This document shows, piece by piece, positions 56,078-64,000 of a stretch of 64,000 bases of DNA; positions within the stretch are counted from its first letter, which is position 1, and every line of letters starts with the position of its first letter. A program made the position numbers and the translations under genes. The notes under the pieces were generated by a model. It saw nothing but the letters and a program-made list of their open reading frames with translations. It had not been told where the DNA came from and searched no databases. The stretch is from Streptomyces jumonjinensis. Its GTDB lineage: Bacteria > Actinomycetota > Actinomycetes > Streptomycetales > Streptomycetaceae. The DNA lies in contig NZ_VCLA01000155.1 of assembly GCF_009600885.1 (NCBI RefSeq), positions 1 through 64,000 on the forward strand, read 5' to 3'.

Positions 56078-57286
56078 TCACCCCACCGGCGACGGGCTCG
56101 CCGCCAGCAGCTCCAGCCGTGGCCGGACGGTCTCCGGCTCCTCCGTGGCGGCGACGCGTACCCAGGGGCGCCCGGCGGGGCCGTACCAGGAGCCGGGGGC
56201 CAGCACGAGTCCGGCGGTACGGGCCGCCCACCGGACGAACCGGTCGCCGTCCCCTCCGGGTGCTTTGAGCCAGACGAACATGCCGCCCTCGGGAGGGGCG
56301 CAGCGCAGCCCCGCCGCGTTGAGCAGTTCCACCAGCGAGGTCACGCGGTGTCTGGTGCGCCGGCGCTGGCGGGTCACCCGGTGGTCCTCGGTGAGCAGCC
56401 GTACGGCGGCGGTCTGCGCGGGGGTGGCCGCCATCAGGCCCGCGTCGCGGCGCCGGTCGGCCAGGGCCCGTACCAGCCGGGGATCGCCCGCGTAGAACCC
56501 GACCCGGAGCCCTGGGGCGTGGGAGCGTTTGGAGAGGCTGTGCACGGCCAGGACGCCGTCGACACCGCTGGAGAGGATCGTCGCGGCCCGGTGCTTCCAG
56601 GTCTGTTCGGCGTATGCCTCGTCCGAGAGGACGAGTACGCCGTGGGTCCGTCCCCACCGGGCGATGGCGTCGAGTGCGTCGACCACGCCGGTCGGGTTGG
56701 CGGGGCTGTTGACCCAGAGGCAGAGCGCGCGGCGGGCATCGGCCGCCGGTACCCGGTCCAGCCGCATTCTCAGGTCGTCGCCCATCGGCACTCTGACGGT
56801 CCGCAGTCCGGCCAGTTCGGCTCCCACGGCGTAGGTGGGGTAGCACAGTGAGGGGATGAGTACGGTGTCGCGGGTGCCTGAGTCGTGGGTGCCTGAGTGG
56901 CGGGCGCCGCCGCCCTGCTCCCGGCTCAGGAACAGGGCGGCGGACGCGATGAACTCCTTCGTCCCGACGCACACGGCGACCGATTCGTCCGGTAGGGACA
57001 CCTGGAAGCGCCGGCGCAGGGATGCGGCTGCCGCTGCCCGCAGTGCGCCGGATCCGGCGCTCTTCGGATAGCCGGGGTCGCTCCGCTCCTCGCCGTCGGC
57101 GGCGAACCAGTCCGGTTCGGCGTCACAGGCCACACCCAGGGAGAGATCGAGTGGCTCCCTTCCTCCGTGCCGTGCCATCGCGAGCAGGTGCTCCCGGGTC
57201 AGGGGGGCAGCCTCTCCGGCCTCTCCGGCCTCCCCTTCCGGCCCGGCCGCGCTGCTGCCGCCCGGCGCCGGTTCCGGCTGCCTCAT
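56078..57286 (-). CDS. DapC-like N-succinyl-diaminopimelate aminotransferase
   Basis: A 402-residue class I/II aminotransferase close to actinobacterial DapC. DPGYPKSAGSGALRAAAAAS, VGTKEFIASAALFLS, NSPANPTGVVDALDAI, and the PLP Lys in VHSLSKRSHAPGLRVGF are visible, with the substrate-carboxylate Arg in RPWVRVA near the end. The first 28 residues are a Gly/Glu/Ala tail. ATG 57286 overlaps the decarboxylase stop (ATGA). With DapD it would complete the succinylase-branch transamination. Confidence 0.87.
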   Translation of the reverse strand: MRQPEPAPGGSSAAGPEGEAGEAGEAAPLTREHLLAMARHGGREPLDLSLGVACDAEPDWFAADGEERSDPGYPKSAGSGALRAAAAASLRRRFQVSLPDESVAVCVGTKEFIASAALFLSREQGGGARHSGTHDSGTRDTVLIPSLCYPTYAVGAELAGLRTVRVPMGDDLRMRLDRVPAADARRALCLWVNSPANPTGVVDALDAIARWGRTHGVLVLSDEAYAEQTWKHRAATILSSGVDGVLAVHSLSKRSHAPGLRVGFYAGDPRLVRALADRRRDAGLMAATPAQTAAVRLLTEDHRVTRQRRRTRHRVTSLVELLNAAGLRCAPPEGGMFVWLKAPGGDGDRFVRWAARTAGLVLAPGSWYGPAGRPWVRVAATEEPETVRPRLELLAASPSPVG

Positions 57287-58623
57287 CGGAGGGTCGCCTC
57301 ATGGAGCGAGCCGGCCGCCCGACGGTGGTGGGAGTGGGGGTGGGGCCGGGCGGGAAGACCGTCCGGGGGGAAGACCAGTGTGGAGAAGTGGTCGCGTTCC
57401 TGCTCCTCGGCCCGCCGGATGAGCTGGACCGAGCCATCGCTCCGCAGCAGCAGTTCCTTGGGGCGCAGCCGTCCGTTGTAGGTGAATCCCATGGCGTGCC
57501 CGTGCGCGCCGGTGTCATGGATCAGGAGGGTGTCGCCCTCGGTGAGTTCGGGAAGCTCACGATCCGTCCCGAACCTGTCGTTGTTCTCGCAGAGCGACCC
57601 CACGACGTCGACGGTGCGCGAGGGGCCGTCCGGGACCCAGGGGGCGCTGATGTGATGGTAGGCCCCGGCGTACAGGCCCGGTCGCATGAGGGAACTCATG
57701 CTCGCGTCGACGCCCACGTACTCGCGCCACTTGCTCATCCGGTTGACGACCCTGGTGACGAGCACGCCATGGGGGCCGGTGATGTATCTGCCGCTCTCGA
57801 AGCAGAGCCGTGGAATCTCCGTCCGCTGCGCGCGGGCCCACCCGGTCAGTGCGGTCCGCAGCTCCCGGCCCAGTGCGGCGAGATCGAAGGGCGGGTCCTC
57901 CGGCCGGTAGGGAATGCCGATGCCGCCGCCGAGGTTGAGGAATTCCACGGTCACCCCGGTTCGTTCCCGGATCATCGTGGCGTGCCGCAGGAGGATGTCC
58001 AGTGTCCGTACGATCGGGGCGACGCGCAGGACGTTCGAGGCGACCATCATATGGAGCCCGAGATGCTGTACGCCCAGTTCCCCGGCGCGTATCACGGCTT
58101 CGGTCAGCCGATGGGTGGGGATTCCGAACTTGGCGTCCTGGGGGCTCCCCAGAAAGACGTTCTCGCTCGGCGCTTCGCCGGGGTTCACCCGCAGGGACAG
58201 GGTGTCCACCGGGTGGTCGCCGTCGACGAGGTCGGCCAGTTTCTCCAGCACGGCCAGATCATCGATGTTGATCAGCGCTGAGCGTCCTGCGGCGGCGGCC
58301 AGTTCTTCTCTGCTGGTGTTGTTCGAGGTGAAGAAGACGTCGTGCGCACGGGCCCCGACCCGTCCGGCCAGGTCGATCTCGGGGAGAGAGCTGCAGTCGA
58401 ATCCGAATCCATGGCTGCGCATGATCTCCAGGATGGAGGGGTTCGGCAGGGCCTTGACGGCGAAGTACTCCCGGAACGGAAGGCCGGCGAAGGTCTCGTT
58501 GAAGTATGCGCAGGTGTCGGATATTCCCTGCTCGTCATAGAGATGGAACGGGGTGCCGAAATGCTCGACGGCGTCCCGGAGCACCGGCCGTAAGCGGCGG
58601 CTGAATGCCTCACTCATCGGCAT
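57283..58623 (-). CDS. LysA-like PLP decarboxylase (diaminopimelate decarboxylase family)
   Basis: A 446-residue fold-type III PLP enzyme. The PLP Lys is in YFAVKALPNPSILEIM near residue 57, the glycine loop is FLNLGGGIGIPYRPED, and VVGSLCENNDRFGTD holds the active-site Cys contributed across the dimer. Where classic LysA reads HIGSQ this one reads HMMVASN, the pattern of a LysA subclass with HTMVASN; substrate range may differ. The C-terminal 30 residues are His/Arg-rich. TabA of tabtoxin biosynthesis belongs to the same family. Confidence 0.88.
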   Translation of the reverse strand: MPMSEAFSRRLRPVLRDAVEHFGTPFHLYDEQGISDTCAYFNETFAGLPFREYFAVKALPNPSILEIMRSHGFGFDCSSLPEIDLAGRVGARAHDVFFTSNNTSREELAAAAGRSALINIDDLAVLEKLADLVDGDHPVDTLSLRVNPGEAPSENVFLGSPQDAKFGIPTHRLTEAVIRAGELGVQHLGLHMMVASNVLRVAPIVRTLDILLRHATMIRERTGVTVEFLNLGGGIGIPYRPEDPPFDLAALGRELRTALTGWARAQRTEIPRLCFESGRYITGPHGVLVTRVVNRMSKWREYVGVDASMSSLMRPGLYAGAYHHISAPWVPDGPSRTVDVVGSLCENNDRFGTDRELPELTEGDTLLIHDTGAHGHAMGFTYNGRLRPKELLLRSDGSVQLIRRAEEQERDHFSTLVFPPDGLPARPHPHSHHRRAAGSLHEATLR

Positions 58624-58707
58624 CGTCGGTTTCTGTCCTCTCTGATCCGGCCGTGGCGGCCGCCACGGCTCCGGGTACGGCGATCGGACCCGCCGCCCGG
58701 GCGGGCG

Positions 58708-59385
58708 TCACGCCGCGGTCTGCGCGATCAGCACCGATCGGTGGCGGGGGCCCGAGATCGGGCGGGAGTAGGTGAAGGTCCGGCATTCGGCGAACGAGAA
58801 CCCCGCGTCGTACGCCTGGTCGGCGAGATAGTCCTCGGAGAGCCAGTAGAAGGCGTTCACCCCGGGAGCGGCCTCGGCGGGCTCCCCCGACCTGGTGCTG
58901 TCATTGGACGCGATCAGGGTGCCGCCGTCCGTGAACCACGAGCGGATGCGGTGGAGGATGGGCAGTGTGCGGGTGTCCGGGTCGTACAGATGCCCGAACA
59001 GTCCGTCCGCGTAGACCACCGGCCACTCTCCCGGGGCCGGGCTCCATTCGCGGACATCGGCCAACAGACTCGTCAGGCCCTTCCGCCGCGCCAGCCGCAC
59101 GGCCTCCGGCATCGCGTCGACGGCGAGTACGTCATACCCCTGGGCTGCCAGCTCGGCCTCGATCACGGCGTTTCCGCAGCCGAGGCTGAGAAGCCTGCGG
59201 GCGTCGCTCTTGGCGAGAGCCTCCACCAGGGTGCCGAGCATCATCTCCCGATACTCATGGGAGTAGGTGGAAGGGGTCACCGAATCCCCGCGGGCCGCCC
59301 CCTGCTCCCATACGTCGAATATGGAAGGGGAGTTGTCCTCTCGCCCGGAATAGAACTTCTTGAGATCTTCCTGACTAGCGCTCAC
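58708..59385 (-). CDS. Class I SAM-dependent methyltransferase
   Basis: A 225-residue methyltransferase: motif I RRLLSLGCGNAVIEAELAAQ near residue 68, acidic VLAVDAMPEAVRLA, VVYADGLFGHLYDPDTRTLP. GTG 59385 is preceded by GGGAGG with 5-base spacing, far better than ATG 59463 or 59562. First gene of the cluster on the minus strand, so it may act on an early precursor or on the finished amino acid. GC content drops upstream, where the cluster promoter must lie. Confidence 0.83.
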   Translation of the reverse strand: MSASQEDLKKFYSGREDNSPSIFDVWEQGAARGDSVTPSTYSHEYREMMLGTLVEALAKSDARRLLSLGCGNAVIEAELAAQGYDVLAVDAMPEAVRLARRKGLTSLLADVREWSPAPGEWPVVYADGLFGHLYDPDTRTLPILHRIRSWFTDGGTLIASNDSTRSGEPAEAAPGVNAFYWLSEDYLADQAYDAGFSFAECRTFTYSRPISGPRHRSVLIAQTAA

Positions 59386-60213
59386 ATTTTCCTCCCATTG
59401 GCGGATCGACCCGTGCGGAGAACCCTCGGAAGGGTTCTTCTGGATTCCCTGGAATTGCTGCATGGAAGTAATTTGACGTGGCAACAGAACGTGCTGGACG
59501 AAAGTGCGGAGAGGTTGGCCTCGTTCGGCTTTCAACGGTAGATGCGAGAGCGAGGAAATCAACGATGGTATTCAGTCAGGAGACTTGTCCTGAAGAATCT
59601 GGCGAAACTCCCTCCGGGGGAGGTTCGGGGCTCATTTCCTTCAGCCTTCCCATAGGCGGGAGAGATGTCGGGGAATGTTGGTTCGACTCTCCCGCAGGGG
59701 GAGAGTCGGACCTGTCATGGCGCCATGGGGACGTATGCCGGAAGTCCTCGTACACCGTGTATCCGATCTTCGCTTCGTAGCCGATGGCAGGGCCGGCGGG
59801 GGTGGTCTTGCGCCGGGCTCTCGGACTCGTCCCCCGCGGGGATTCCGCGGGGCCGCCGCGGCCCGCTTCTCAGGAGCGGACCGACTTCCGCGACGCACTT
59901 CAAGGAGTACTCGGATACGGAGCACGACGGCATCGATGCCAGCGGCCGGTCTCCCTTCCGGCCAGCCCGCCCCGCCGGGTTCCTGCTAGCTGCAAACGCG
60001 GAGGCCAACTCGTCGGGCGTCGCGGCCGGATGCTCCTCGCCGGATGCCGCGACCGGATGCTCCTCGCCGGATGGGGACGCGGGCTCGCCGCACCGGTGGC
60101 CTGATCCCGTAAGCGCACGTTGACGAGCCTTCGTGCCGGGAGCACGCTGGTACGTTGGCGGGTATCCGGGGACGCGGGGCGTCACCGGCGGGTAGGAGGG
60201 CCTGACAGCTGTC
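59386..60213. other. Promoter-bearing intergenic region with hairpins
   Basis: About 830 bp without a supported gene, unusually AT-rich for the window in its left half. It holds a perfect 10-bp stem (cgactctccc at 59684-59693, gggagagtcg at 59699-59708) and a shorter cctcc/ggagg hairpin near 59620. A minus-strand reading IGYEAKIGYTVYEDFRHTSP (about 59735-59795) looks protein-like but has no start, RBS or recognisable family. Confidence 0.5.
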
Positions 60214-61944
60214 GTGTCGAGCGAGCAGATCGTCCAGGAGCGGGCGGCGCTGCGCCGGGTGGCGACACTGGTGGCCACGGCCACTCCACCGGAACAGGTG
60301 TTCGCCGCCGTCGCTGCCGAGGCCGGACGGTTGCTCGGCAGCGATCTGGCCGGTATCTGCCGGTTTGACGCGGACGGCACTGCGGCAGCCGTCGGAGCCT
60401 GGTCCAGAAGCGGCCACGGTAGGCCCTTCCCCGTCGGCACCCGGGTGCCGCTTGGCGGGAGAAACGTGGCGACGCTGGTGTTCGAGACGGGCCGACCGGC
60501 CCGGATCGACACCGCCGCCGACGCTTCCGGCACCCCCGCCGCCTACGCCCGGGAGCGGGGTTTCGGCCCGGTGGTCGGCGTGCCGATCGATGTCGAGGGC
60601 CGACCGTGGGGCGTGGTGATGGTGATCTCGCTGTCCCCGCAGCCGTTCCCGCCGGACACCGAGGACCGGCTGGCCGGGTTCACCGAACTGGTGGCGACCG
60701 CCATCGCGAACACGCAGGCACGGGTGGAGTTGCGGGAATTCGCCGAGGAGCAGGCGGCGCTGCGCCGGGTGGCGACACTGGTCGCGAGAGCGGCGCCTTC
60801 GGAGGAGGTGTTCGCGGCGGTCGCCGCCGAGGTCGGGCAGCTGCTGGCGGTCGACTTCACGGTCCTCGGCCGGTACGAGCCGGCCGGCGCGGCTACTTAC
60901 GTCGCGGCCTGGACCAGGACGGGCCGTGATTTCCCGGTCGGCATCCGGGTGGAACCCGGGGGCCTCAATGTGCACACCCTGGTGTTCGAGTCGGGCCGTT
61001 CGGCGCGGATCGACGACTACGGCGCCACGACTTCGGGCACGGCCGCCCAGATCGGCCGTGACTGGGGGTTCCGCGCCGCGGTGGGGATGCCGATCAGCGT
61101 CGAGGGGCGCCTGTGGGGTTGTGTCAGCGTGGCGTCGATGCGTAACGAGCCGCTGCCGCCGGACACCGAGGACCGGCTGGCCGCGTTCACCGAACTGGTG
61201 GCGACCGCCATCGCCAACGCCGAGGCGCAGGCGGCGCTCACCGCCTCGCGGGCACGGATCGTGGCCGCCGCCGACACCGCCCGCCGCCGCATCGAACGCG
61301 ACCTGCACGACGGCACCCAGCAACGCCTCGTCTCCCTGGCCCTTCAACTGCGCACCGCGCAACTGGCGGTGCCACCGGGCCCCGGTGAACTGAGCCGGCG
61401 GCTCGACGAGGTGGCCAATGGGCTGGTCGCCGCCGTCGAGGAGCTCCGCGAGGTCGCCCGCGGCATCCACCCCGCGGTGCTCGCCGAGGGCGGACTCCAC
61501 CCGGCGCTCAAGGCGCTGGCCCGGCGGTCCGCCATCCCGGTCCGTCTCGACATGCAGACGCGGGAACGCTACCCGGAGCCGATCGAGATCGCCGCTTACT
61601 ACGCCGTCTCCGAGGCCCTGACCAACGCCGCCAAGCACGCCGGTGCCACCGTCGCCGACGTCCACGTGGCCACTCGGGACGGCCGGCTCCACGTCAGCAT
61701 CCGCGACGACGGCCACGGCGGCGCCGACCCGCATCGCGGCTCCGGCCTCATCGGCCTCACCGACCGCGTCGAGGCCCTCGGCGGCCAGCTGCGGCTGCAC
61801 AGCCCCTCCCGCGCCGGTACGACCATCCAGCTGTCACTGCCCCTCACCGTCCCCGGCGCACCGTACGACACCGCGGTCACCGGTCCACGGGACCGCCGAA
61901 CCGGTGGCCGGGAAGGTCGCTCGTGCCCCACCGCCGGCCCGTGA
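60214..61944 (+). CDS. Two-GAF-domain sensor histidine kinase (NarL-type, HisKA_3)
   Basis: A 576-residue soluble kinase. Two GAF domains (residues 20-170 and 195-340) are near copies: both start AALRRVATLVA and share VFAAVAAE and DTEDRLA.FTELVATAIAN. The HisKA_3 helix RRRIERDLHDGTQQRLVSLA carries the phospho-acceptor His, and the ATPase domain has EALTNAAKHAG and DDGHGG..GSGLIGLTDRVE. No transmembrane segment. The GTG start at 60214 has a GGAGGG about 13 bases upstream, rather distant. It is followed by a receiver-only regulator. Confidence 0.9.
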   Translation: MSSEQIVQERAALRRVATLVATATPPEQVFAAVAAEAGRLLGSDLAGICRFDADGTAAAVGAWSRSGHGRPFPVGTRVPLGGRNVATLVFETGRPARIDTAADASGTPAAYARERGFGPVVGVPIDVEGRPWGVVMVISLSPQPFPPDTEDRLAGFTELVATAIANTQARVELREFAEEQAALRRVATLVARAAPSEEVFAAVAAEVGQLLAVDFTVLGRYEPAGAATYVAAWTRTGRDFPVGIRVEPGGLNVHTLVFESGRSARIDDYGATTSGTAAQIGRDWGFRAAVGMPISVEGRLWGCVSVASMRNEPLPPDTEDRLAAFTELVATAIANAEAQAALTASRARIVAAADTARRRIERDLHDGTQQRLVSLALQLRTAQLAVPPGPGELSRRLDEVANGLVAAVEELREVARGIHPAVLAEGGLHPALKALARRSAIPVRLDMQTRERYPEPIEIAAYYAVSEALTNAAKHAGATVADVHVATRDGRLHVSIRDDGHGGADPHRGSGLIGLTDRVEALGGQLRLHSPSRAGTTIQLSLPLTVPGAPYDTAVTGPRDRRTGGREGRSCPTAGP

Positions 61945-62029
61945 CCGGCCGGCCCCGGCGCGCTCTGACCCGAACGGACTACCAGCTAGCGGCAATGCGC
62001 CGGGAGCTCCATGCTGCGATGCTGCTCTC

Positions 62030-62401
62030 ATGGTGCGTTGCCTGATCGTCGACGACAGCCCAGCCTTCCTGGTCGCGGCGAGCGGGCTGCTACGGCACCA
62101 GGGCATCACCGTCGTCGGCCTGGCAGCCAACGGCGCGGAGGCACTGCGGGGGGCCGAATGGGTGCGGCCCGACGTGGCGCTGGTCGACCTCGACCTCGGG
62201 GGCGAGAGCGGGCTGGAACTGACCGAGCGGCTGCACCGCCGATCGGTCCCCACGATCCTGATCTCCACCCACGCCGAGCAGGACTACCGGGACCTGATCA
62301 ACGCCAGCCCGGCCATCGGGTTCCTGCCGAAGGCGTCGCTGTCCGGACGTGCCATCACAGACCTGCTCGACGCCCGCGTCACTGGGCCTCCAGAAAAGTG
62401 A
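62030..62401 (+). CDS. Receiver-only response regulator
   Basis: A 123-residue CheY-like receiver: CLIVDDSPAFL (acidic pocket), DVALVDLDLGGESG with the phospho-accepting Asp near residue 54, TILISTHAE, and FLPKASLSG with the conserved Lys. No output domain follows. It lies 85 bp after the kinase gene on the same strand and is its natural partner. Its last 23 bp overlap the 3' end of the convergent NarL-type gene. Confidence 0.88.
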   Translation: MVRCLIVDDSPAFLVAASGLLRHQGITVVGLAANGAEALRGAEWVRPDVALVDLDLGGESGLELTERLHRRSVPTILISTHAEQDYRDLINASPAIGFLPKASLSGRAITDLLDARVTGPPEK

Positions 62402-63032
62402 TCACGGCGAGCACCCGGCGGTGGTCCTCCTCGGCCTCCGGCAGGCTCAACTTGGCCAGCAGACTGCGGATGTGCTTCTCCACGGTGCCCTCGGTGATCC
62501 ACAGCCGGCGGGCGATCCCGGCGTTCGAACGGCCCTCGGCCATCAGCGCCAGCACCTCCCGCTCCCGCGCGCTCAGCGCCGCGAGCGGATCTATTCGACG
62601 ACGTACCGACACCAGTTCCCGCACCAGAGCCGGGTCGACCACCGAACCGCCCCTGGCGACCCGCTCCAGCGTGTCGAGGAACTCCGCCACGTCGACCACC
62701 CGGCTCTTCAGCAGGTATCCGATGCCCCGCCCGCTGGCCAGCAGCTCCATCGCGTGCTCCACATCGGCATGGGCCGAGAGCACCAGAATCCCGACCTCAG
62801 GAAGCTCCCTCCGGATCACATGGGCCGCCGCCAGCCCCTCCGTGGTGTGCGTCGGCGGCATCCGGATGTCCACGATCACCAGATCCGGCCGGTGCCGACG
62901 GACCAGGTCGACCAGCCCCGTCGCGTCTCCGGCCTGCCCCACCACCCTGTGTCCGGATCGGTCGAGCAGGCTGGCCAACCCCTCACGCAGTAGAACGTCA
63001 TCCTCGGCCAGCACGACTCTCATCTCTGCCAT
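62379..63032 (-). CDS. NarL/FixJ-family response regulator
   Basis: A 217-residue regulator: receiver RVVLAEDDVLLREGLASLLD with phospho-Asp in DLVIVDIRMPP, Lys in YLLKSRV, then a LuxR-type helix-turn-helix LSAREREVLALMAEGRSNAG with LWITEGTVEKHIRSLLAKL. ATG 63032 (MAEMRVV) chosen; ATG 63023 is also possible. It may be the DNA-binding output for the adjacent GAF kinase, with the receiver-only protein competing for phosphate (inference). Confidence 0.9.
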   Translation of the reverse strand: MAEMRVVLAEDDVLLREGLASLLDRSGHRVVGQAGDATGLVDLVRRHRPDLVIVDIRMPPTHTTEGLAAAHVIRRELPEVGILVLSAHADVEHAMELLASGRGIGYLLKSRVVDVAEFLDTLERVARGGSVVDPALVRELVSVRRRIDPLAALSAREREVLALMAEGRSNAGIARRLWITEGTVEKHIRSLLAKLSLPEAEEDHRRVLAVITFLEAQ

Positions 63033-63107
63033 GGCAGGCATTATCGACCACACATCGGACGCGCCTGGCGCTGTCTTCCCCGCGCCACGGGAGACTGTCT
63101 GCCTGGA

Positions 63108-63974
63108 TCACCGGCCGATGGCGTCGAGTTCGGTGACCGCGTCGGCCGGTAGGCGGAGGCCGGCCGCGGCGACGTTCTCGTGCAGGTGGGTGAGGGAGGA
63201 GGTGCCGGGGATCAGTACGGTGGTGGTGGAGCGCTGGAGCAGCCAGGCCAGTGCGACCTGTTGGGGAGTGGCGTCCAGGCGGGCGGCGACGGTGTTCAGG
63301 GTCTTGGACTGCAGGGGGCTGAATCCGCCGAGGGGGAAGAACGAGGCGAAGGCGATGCCCTCGGCCGCGCAGCGGTCCACGAGCGCGTCGTCCGTCCGGT
63401 CGGCCAGGTTGTAGAGGTTCTGCACGGTGACGACGGGGGCGATGGCCTGTGCCTCGGTCAGCTGGGCATCGGTGACATTGCTGAGACCGAGATGGCGGAT
63501 CAGGCCCTCCTCGCGGAGGTCGGCCAGGGTGCCGAACGCGTCGGCGACGGACCCCTTGGACGGATCCTCCACCGAGTCGAGGCGGAGGTTGACGACATCG
63601 AGCACGTCCAGGCCGAGGTGCTGGAGGTTCCCGTGGACCTGGGCTGTGAGCTCGGCGGGCTCCAGGGAGGGGATCCAGTCGCCGTCATCGCCGCGGCGGG
63701 CGCCGACCTTGGTGACGATGTGCAGGTCCGCGGGGTAGGGGTGCAGGGCTTCCCTGATGATCTCGTTGACGACGGTGGGCCCGTAGTAGTCGCTGGTGTC
63801 GATGTGCGTGATGCCGAGGCCGACCGCCTCGCGGAGCACCGCGAGCGCCTGGTCGCGGTCCCTGGGCGGGCCGAAGACGCCGGGGCCCGCCAGTTGCATG
63901 GCGCCGTAGCCCATCCGGCTGATCGTGAGACCGTCCGCCGCTGTGAGGGTTCCGCCGGGAGCCGTGGTGGCCAT
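63108..63974 (-). CDS. Aldo/keto reductase
   Basis: A 288-residue NADPH-dependent oxidoreductase of the AKR fold. Catalytic residues are in ITHIDTSDYYGP (Asp and Tyr) and LHIVTKVGAR (Lys); HLGLSNVTDAQL and TTTVLIPGTSS are the substrate and NADP-binding stretches. AAGGAAGG lies 7 bases before ATG 63974. No clear link to the two-component genes. Substrate unknown. Confidence 0.92.
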   Translation of the reverse strand: MATTAPGGTLTAADGLTISRMGYGAMQLAGPGVFGPPRDRDQALAVLREAVGLGITHIDTSDYYGPTVVNEIIREALHPYPADLHIVTKVGARRGDDGDWIPSLEPAELTAQVHGNLQHLGLDVLDVVNLRLDSVEDPSKGSVADAFGTLADLREEGLIRHLGLSNVTDAQLTEAQAIAPVVTVQNLYNLADRTDDALVDRCAAEGIAFASFFPLGGFSPLQSKTLNTVAARLDATPQQVALAWLLQRSTTTVLIPGTSSLTHLHENVAAAGLRLPADAVTELDAIGR

Positions 63975-64000
63975 GGCGTGCCTTCCTTCTCTGCCGGGCA

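Noticed and set aside
59386..59562. Longer methyltransferase start at 59463 or 59562
   Set aside because: GTG 59385 has an ideal GGGAGG and spacing, while the upstream codons lack a ribosome-binding site and any methyltransferase similarity.
59986..61800. 604-residue minus-strand open frame
   Set aside because: Antisense to the GAF kinase; its internal repeats only mirror the duplicated GAF domains.

Overview
The window is very GC-rich chromosomal DNA of a filamentous actinomycete, most likely Streptomyces. The evidence is a complete conservon (cvnA-E type), a DUF2613 small membrane protein, PucR and large LuxR/AAA regulators, actinobacterial DapC and DUF6421 homologues, dense ATGA/GTGA gene overlaps, and strong third-position G+C in nearly every real frame. 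One tRNA, no rRNA and no CRISPR array were found.

Layout. 1-5 kb: end of an M23 peptidase, an SGNH hydrolase, a TetR regulator beside a Glu/Leu/Phe/Val-type dehydrogenase with a TetR-like operator, and a NAPE-PLD-like metallo-hydrolase. 5.2-9.4 kb: a conservon (sensor kinase, roadblock protein, DUF742 protein, small GTPase, GAF protein); its kinase gene carries a frameshift. 9.5-14.6 kb: an acyl-CoA dehydrogenase-like protein without the usual catalytic Glu, then a permease/lipoprotein/ATPase ABC importer of the NMT1/ThiY-SsuA type.

14.9-32.4 kb looks like an accessory island. It opens at a tRNA-Pro(GGG) gene whose 3' end abuts a decayed integrase, with a second unrelated recombinase fragment on the other strand. 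Next comes a one-direction run of eleven genes (15992-25820): isochorismatase-like hydrolase, DoxX, Dps-like ferritin, flavin disulfide reductase, three alpha/beta hydrolases, an HSL-type esterase, an amidohydrolase, an acetate-transporter-like membrane protein and a small GNAT protein. It is followed by an AraC regulator, an HSL-type esterase whose nucleophile is Cys instead of Ser, and a giant LuxR/AAA regulator. The right end is scarred: a truncated second LuxR/AAA gene is fused to the 5' end of a hydroxymandelate oxidase gene and the 3' end of a hydroxymandelate synthase gene, the relic of a hydroxyphenylglycine pathway.

32.9-44.2 kb: a tightly overlapping minus-strand operon (glycosyltransferase, methyltransferase, 1.46-kilo-residue AftD-like arabinofuranosyltransferase, condensation-type acyltransferase, methyltransferase, DMT-type membrane protein, Trm112-like protein), with a DUF3068 membrane protein upstream. 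It probably builds and exports a surface glycoconjugate. 44.4-48.4 kb: DUF2613 protein, PucR regulator, a deletion scar joining half a histidine kinase to half an ABC permease, the surviving ABC ATPase, and a small secreted I36/crystallin-like protein.

48.8-59.4 kb is the most interesting part. LysR and MerR-type regulators flank a minus-strand cluster coding a SAM methyltransferase, a LysA-like decarboxylase, a DapC-like aminotransferase, a DapD-like succinyltransferase, DUF6421, a threonine-aldolase-like PLP enzyme and a DapB-like reductase. This is a diaminopimelate-style toolkit without DapA, DapE or DapF, as would suit a dedicated route to an unusual lysine/diaminopimelate-derived amino acid. 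60.2-64 kb: a two-GAF histidine kinase, a receiver-only response regulator, a convergent overlapping NarL-type regulator, and an aldo/keto reductase.
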